Part shown: piece after piece, positions 59,124-64,000 of the stretch
How the letters are laid out: the number at the start of each line of letters is the position of its first letter
How positions within the stretch are numbered: position 1 is the stretch's first letter
From: Myrmaecium sp. VS I D KN 1
Taxonomy: Eukaryota > Ascomycota > Dothideomycetes > Valsariales > Valsariaceae
Direction: 5' to 3'
DNA length: 64,000 bases
Assembly: GCA_019775845.1 (NCBI GenBank)
Contig: JADQAV010000042.1
Location: 62,442-126,441 of the forward strand
Notes under the pieces: model-generated
What the model saw: the letters and a program-made list of their open reading frames with translations, nothing else
Database searches by the model: none
What the model was told of the DNA's origin: nothing
Made by a program: the position numbers and the translations under genes

Positions 59124-60850
59124 GCCACCAGAATAATGCACTGGGAAGGAAGACGGAGGAGGAGGAAATGCACATAGGCATGATATGTCGGTTGAGCAGG
59201 AGTCAAGCTTGGTGTGCCTGAGTGAGAAGGTTTGTGGATGGGTTTCTTCAAAAGTAGGTGAGCTGATTTTCCTTTTCTTTTTGTTTCTTTTTTTTTCAGC
59301 GATCTTGTTCGAGTAGGTCTCTTCTTCTTCTTCTGCTTTTCCAGATACCCCAGGGCTGTTGCACTTTGCGGGATGGATTTTTTCTTTTTGTGCGTTGGTA
59401 CATACGAAGGATCGTGGAGAGGAGAGACGTTGTCTTTGATTTTTCCCCCCACCTTTTCCTCCTCCTTCGAATCCCTTCAAATAGAAGGAAAGGAGTGACG
59501 AGTGAGATATGCGCTGGGAAAACACACGGCCATTGCCCTATGGGCTGCCGCCCTTATTGAGGGGGGTAGATGGTGGTTCGCCGTTTCTGCAGAGGATCGG
59601 GAGACATCCGACCCAACCTTACTGCAAGCAGCAGAGCAGATAGGCGCTGGCCTTGACTTCACGGTTGAGGCACTTTCGTTGTGCTGGACCGTGGTCTGCT
59701 TTTCACATAGGATTTTTCTGTAAAATTCAATTGAAGGTTCTTTCTTTGATTTGATTTGGCTTGATTTGGTGTGTCGTATTAGGTGCTTTCGTGATTCTAC
59801 TACTACCACTGGTTCATCCATGCCGTGGCCGACTAATACGGCGGCCTACGACTGACTCCTTTTCTTCCCTACCACGACCACAACATCCTCCTTCCCTCAC
59901 AACCAGGCGTCATTGTGTTTCCCTTCTCTGTCTGCATGCGACGGCAGATTGTTACGTAGGTATCGCGCGTGAAACCAACCAGAAAAAAGGCAGAGATAAT
60001 AAAGATGAGGAAAAGAAGAAGGGTGATCCAAACCATGGCACAAAAAAGAAAAAAAAAGAAAAGAGAAGGAGATGAACAGAGAGTGAGTAAAAAGAGGGTG
60101 AAGAGGGGTATTTATACTGTCTGTATATCTCTATCGCTGAGAAGGCTCAGCATTGGTCGGTCGTATACCGAACCCGAAGAAAGGAAGAAGTAGTAGAAAA
60201 GAGAAGTAAGTACCGTGAGTACTGATTGTAGGTACGCAAGCAACCGGGGTATTTTTCGCACTCTCTCCCACTCCGCCGGCCTTCGCGCGAAGGGATTTTC
60301 GCGGGCTATGTACCTTCTACCCCCACCACTTCGTTCTTTCCTTTCTTTCTTTCCTTATTGATGCTTCGGAGAGAACCTAGATTGGGAAGGATGAAGAGGT
60401 GAAGGAGGGGAGAGTGGCGTGGAGAAAAGGATGGAATGAAAAAAAGAAAAAGTAAAAGGAAAAGGAGAAACAAAAGAGGGGGTATTCGTGAATGCCACCA
60501 CAGTAACGATGAAGATGATGAAGAGGGTGGGTAGCCCATTCCGGCCAGTCCGGCCCGTCCGGTCCAGTCCAGTCCATTCCAGTCCAGCAAGTAAGCAAGT
60601 AAGCAAGCAGAGTCAAAGTCAAAGTCATTAAATCAAAGCCAAAGATTAAAGCCAGGTGTGAAGAATCTTCCATCCGTACCAAAGGATCCCGTCCGCTTTT
60701 TTGTTTTCGGAAGAAACCCTCGTGCTCCTCCTTGTCCCCATTTGCGGGGTGGTGGAAGGAGAGAAGGGAGCAGGTGATAGACAAGGGGAGGTGGGTATGC
60801 AAACCAACGCCCCGGGGTATTGGAAAGCGAGAAAGGGGGGGATCGAGGAA
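59124..60850. other. Convergent intergenic region
   Basis: 1.7 kb between two stop codons. T-rich runs (59268-59300, 59318-59334), an A-rich stretch (59975-60070) and a CCAGTCC-type short repeat near 60553-60585 are present. No gene seen. Confidence 0.5.
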
Positions 60851-63247
60851 CTACACCTTCAACTGCAACTCCACCACCCCCCCCTCCCTCGCAACATACT
60901 CGCCCAGCAAGCGGGCCCCAAACCGCACGCCATGGAGGGCGGTCGCATCGATGTCCAGCGGCAGCCAGTAGGTGCCACCCCGCCAAAGCGTCGCGGGATC
61001 CACATCCTCCCACTCCCACTCCCGCCAGACCGCCGCCGGCGCCGCCGCCGAAGACGCGCCCACGCCCCGCGCGCTCCCCGTCCACGTCAGCGGGAAATCG
61101 CGCCGCAGCTCCTCGAGCCCAAACGCCCCGTGACCATGGCCGTCATCGCTCCCGGCTCCGCCGGCCGCCAGCTGCCGTCGTCGCGCCAGACACTGCCGGG
61201 CATCCTCGAGCGCGTCCGCGAGTTCACGATAGCGCTCCTCCGCCGCCGCCGCCGTTGCCGCCTCCCTCCCGCCCGCCTGGCGGTTCCAGTGCATGATCCG
61301 GCCGAAGATGCAGAGGCCGAGGCTGAGGCGGACGTACTCGAGGCAGGGGTGCTGGGCGGCGGTCCGGTGGCCGATGGAGCGCCAGAGCGGCACCAGGCTC
61401 TTCCAGGTGTGATCCAGGTTCACGGGGCGGCCGCGGCGGTGCTGCAGCATCTCCGTGCAGTGGAAGGCGGCCATGTAGGCGAGGATGCATTCGAGACTGC
61501 GGATGGCGGCGGCGCGGCGGTCGGCGGGGGTGATGGTGGTTGCGGCGGCGGCGCCTCCTTCGCCGAACAGGCGCTGGGCTTCGTGCTTGAGACGGCGGCC
61601 GAGGCTGTTGAAGGTTTGGGAGGCGATGCGCCAGGGTCGGAGGCTCTCTTCGAGGTCTTCGGAGGAGGAGGAGTGGTGGGGGTGCGGCGGATGGAGGTGG
61701 TGGAGGTGGTTGTGATTGAGAGGGGCGGACGGGCTGATGCTGGTTTCGCCCGGGGTACTGGTGCGGCTGTCGTTCGACATCAGTTTGCTGATCTGCGGCA
61801 TCTTTTTCGGCGTCGTGAAATGGCTGTCCTTCTTCTGCGCGCTCGACTTGCCAGGCGCCGGTGATGATTTAGCATGGGCGTCCGGCGTCCGGGGTTTCTT
61901 GTCGATCTCGGGTTTGGGCGGGGGCGCCTTCGGTCGTTTCGAAGAGATGCCGGCTGTGTTTTCATCTTCTGCACGAGGCCGCTTGTCGCCAACTGCAGGA
62001 GGCCGCTTTTCTGGCTTGGCTGACGGTTTCTCCTGTCTCCGGGACGGATCTTTCTGCACGATATCGGCTCGGGGACGGCCGCCGTTGGTGACTTCGGCGG
62101 ACGCCGTCGTCGATTTTCTTTCCGGCGCTTTATTGGACTGCAAACGTAGGATGCGTTCGACAGCAATTCTGTTGCGGCGACCATACTTGAGTCTGACGAC
62201 AAGCGAACGCCGCACTGGCGGTTTCTTCTGGGTCTCCACAGGTCCGGTCGACTGGTGGCTCTCTCTGTTTGCTCTCGACTCGTCGTGCTTTGCGTCGAGT
62301 GGTTTGGTCGCTGTTGTGTCTTTTTGGCCGTCGGGCTGTTGATCTTTGCCATCGACCCCATCGGCAGATTGTACCGACAACCTTTTCTCCGACGACGAAG
62401 AGGCGTTGGACGCGGCTCGCCGCCGTTGCCGTTCCAGCTTTTCCAACTCCTTGGTAACCACCGGAGGAAGCGTGGGGGAGAGAATGGGAGGGAGGTCGTA
62501 TGGTTCGGGGGCGTCGCTGGTCTGGATCGGTGAAAGCAGGGCAGGCAGACCGTGCCGGGTAGGATCAGCTTTCGGTAGACCGGCGGTGGAATGCTTTCGC
62601 TGTGCGTCTTGGTTGACCCGCTGCTTTTTGGGAGGGCTAGGCTCGTCTTCAGACTGCTCCGCGGACCGCTTGGCTCCTGTGTGCTCGGCCAGTGGGCGCT
62701 TCTGGGTCCTTTGCGTGCTGGGCGCAACAGCGTGCGTTCCTGTGCTGATTCCATCCACCGTTCCATTTTCCTGTGACTGTGAATCTCGGTTATCCTCTTG
62801 ACCTGCGGGCTGCTTCGGAGCAGGAGAATCTGACTTCTTAAGGTAATTGCGTAAGGAGATCTTTTTCTTCGGGCCGGCCGCATGCGATGGCGTGTTCGAC
62901 GCTGTGTTCGCATTCGATTCCCTCCGACTAGCTAGCCTGTCTCTCTGGTCATCCACCTCGCTCCGACAGACGAGTAGATTTTCGCCGTGTTCGTGGTATA
63001 GAAATGTTGAGTATTGCAGATTCTCCTCATGAGCTTCAAAGAGATCGCCAATCATCCAGTTCGCCGCTTCCTGGCGGCTGCCATATATGTACGGTCTCTC
63101 TGTCGGAACGGTCAAATAATATGGTGTCGTAGGGATGTGCTTGAGGATGCGATCGGCCGTGGTCTCCAGGTTGCGTAACGCCGCTGCGTTGTCCTTTCCG
63201 GAGGACGCCGACGCCGGCGGGTTGCCGTTCATACTGTCGGCCGCCAT
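60851..63247 (-). CDS. Hypothetical nuclear protein with C-terminal helical domain, possible AF4/Ebp1-like
   Basis: Single minus-strand exon of 798 aa from ATG at 63247 (AGGATGGCG context); an in-frame ATG at 63424 would add 59 Cys/His-rich residues that look unconserved. The N-terminal block (LNETADRILKHIP-like helix, then TTPYYLTVPTERPYIYGSRQ) is ordered. The middle 400 residues are charged and disordered, interrupted by one conserved-looking motif, SLVVRLKYGRRNRIAVERIL. The last 200 residues are helical: RPWRIASQTFNSLGRRLKHE, RSLECILAYMAAFHCTEML, LEYVRLSLGLCIFGRIMHWN. This pattern recalls the AF4/FMR2 C-terminal domain and S. pombe Ebp1 of the Ell1-Eaf1-Ebp1 elongation complex; that link is my inference from motif shape. 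Otherwise unknown. Confidence 0.75.
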   Translation of the reverse strand: MAADSMNGNPPASASSGKDNAAALRNLETTADRILKHIPTTPYYLTVPTERPYIYGSRQEAANWMIGDLFEAHEENLQYSTFLYHEHGENLLVCRSEVDDQRDRLASRRESNANTASNTPSHAAGPKKKISLRNYLKKSDSPAPKQPAGQEDNRDSQSQENGTVDGISTGTHAVAPSTQRTQKRPLAEHTGAKRSAEQSEDEPSPPKKQRVNQDAQRKHSTAGLPKADPTRHGLPALLSPIQTSDAPEPYDLPPILSPTLPPVVTKELEKLERQRRRAASNASSSSEKRLSVQSADGVDGKDQQPDGQKDTTATKPLDAKHDESRANRESHQSTGPVETQKKPPVRRSLVVRLKYGRRNRIAVERILRLQSNKAPERKSTTASAEVTNGGRPRADIVQKDPSRRQEKPSAKPEKRPPAVGDKRPRAEDENTAGISSKRPKAPPPKPEIDKKPRTPDAHAKSSPAPGKSSAQKKDSHFTTPKKMPQISKLMSNDSRTSTPGETSISPSAPLNHNHLHHLHPPHPHHSSSSEDLEESLRPWRIASQTFNSLGRRLKHEAQRLFGEGGAAAATTITPADRRAAAIRSLECILAYMAAFHCTEMLQHRRGRPVNLDHTWKSLVPLWRSIGHRTAAQHPCLEYVRLSLGLCIFGRIMHWNRQAGGREAATAAAAEERYRELADALEDARQCLARRRQLAAGGAGSDDGHGHGAFGLEELRRDFPLTWTGSARGVGASSAAAPAAVWREWEWEDVDPATLWRGGTYWLPLDIDATALHGVRFGARLLGEYVAREGGVVELQLKV

Positions 63248-64000
63248 CCTATGCGCGCAGGTATGAGGCGGCGTCGTCCGCAGGTGGTGTGGGATACGAG
63301 CTGCAGGAAAAGATTGGGCGAAGTCGGCGATCTCGGCCTGCCCGCAAACATTAGCATCAGCGTGATGGTGAACCGGGGCATGGCGACCACAATGCCATGC
63401 TCGCCGGGTCATGTAATTGCTCACCGCGAGTTTCTTTCAAGGACGGAGGTGCAAGACTGCTATCGCGGCCGCTCCGTCATGGATGTAATCCCGGCGGGAT
63501 TCGCGCGCATTCCGGCAGCGGGTCAGCGAGCGGAGAGATTACCCTGGCGAATCAGCCGATGCGCGCGATCGTGAGCGACTGGGGATTGTGCGATAGAAAT
63601 GTGCAAGTTGCGAGCCGGATGCGGTGCTGGTGCGTCGATGGTTGTCAAGCTGTTTGCTTTGTTCGGAGGACCATCACAGGGTACAACACGCCGGCGCTCG
63701 TGGGGCCGGTTGCTAGCGCGGCGATTGGCAGATCCGCCTCGGGATCCAATGAGCGTCCTAATATTTCCCGCCGACAGCGGCTACATCATGGCACTAGTTA
63801 ACTTCACCTGTCCATTATCTGATTTCTATAAAGGAGGGTAGTACTACATTAGTAAAGCTCAAGGAGATAATGCACTATACTACAGTGGCGACTACTGCAT
63901 GATCTGCTCGTTACTAGGCGAGCTCAACGCATTTCATCTCTCAAAAGAGAAAATTTGGAAGCGCAGCCTTCCTTGTCGCTCACCGGCGCTGCCTGCGATG
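63248..64000. other. Upstream region at window end
   Basis: 753 bp, no supportable gene; GC-rich near the hypothetical gene and AT-richer after 63780. Confidence 0.45.

Noticed and set aside
60701-61864. 387-codon open frame on the + strand
   Set aside because: Antisense to the GC-rich end of the 60.9-63.2 kb gene; composition is that expected of a reverse frame.
49181-64000. Secondary metabolite gene cluster near veA
   Set aside because: No polyketide synthase, peptide synthetase, terpene cyclase or cluster-type P450 is present; VeA is a global regulator and its presence alone is not evidence of a cluster.

Overview
The window comes from a filamentous ascomycete (Pezizomycotina). It is gene dense, and its genes carry short GT-AG introns, mostly 45-100 bp, with CTNAY-type branch points. 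A velvet-family gene (veA) is present, a family found only in fungi. Plasma-membrane H+-ATPase, yapsin, Mid1 and cysD-type homocysteine synthase genes fit the same picture. I cannot fix the class from sequence alone. A Eurotiomycetes- or Dothideomycetes-like fungus is an inference.

I rebuilt exon structures by hand from splice sites, frame continuity and family alignments recalled from memory. They give 22 protein genes and one tRNA. Layout: 1-8.7 kb holds the 3' end of pma1 (+), an AKR3C-like reductase (+), RNA polymerase III subunit rpc82 (-), and the OXPHOS pair qcr2 (+) and ATP synthase epsilon (+). 9-16 kb holds NatC subunit naa35 (+), a small four-exon CENP-W-like histone-fold gene (-), proteasome alpha6 (-), vps55 (+) and vps68 (-). 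16-26 kb holds loc1 (+), an EHT1/YheT-type alpha/beta hydrolase (-), cohesin loader scc4/mau2 (+) and a long-chain acyl-CoA synthetase ending in AKL (+). 27-41.7 kb holds mid1 (-), rfc4 (-), cysD/MET17 (-), a GPI-type aspartyl protease (-), PP5 phosphatase (-) and spt4 (+). 42-64 kb holds TRAPPII subunit trs130 (-), a repeat-bearing intergenic stretch with a MITE and minisatellite, tRNA-Ala(AGC) (-), veA (+) and two large, mostly disordered nuclear-type proteins (+ and -).

Most content is conserved housekeeping, not a biosynthetic, defence or mobile cluster. The more unusual points are: vps55 and vps68, whose products form one endosomal complex, lie tail to tail; a 223-bp non-autonomous DNA transposon (MITE) has clear terminal inverted repeats and a target duplication at 47.1-47.3 kb; the CENP-W gene is broken into exons as short as 27-32 nt and is easily missed; the orphan at 60.9-63.2 kb has a C-terminal helical region that may be an AF4/FMR2- or Ebp1-like super elongation complex domain; and veA has a very long leader with short uORFs and a possible alternative in-frame first exon.

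Several promoters are shared between divergent genes (rpc82/qcr2, proteasome alpha6/vps55, vps68/loc1, hydrolase/scc4, PP5/spt4). The same 13-base CACGTG-containing motif occurs upstream of both the ATP synthase epsilon and rfc4 genes.
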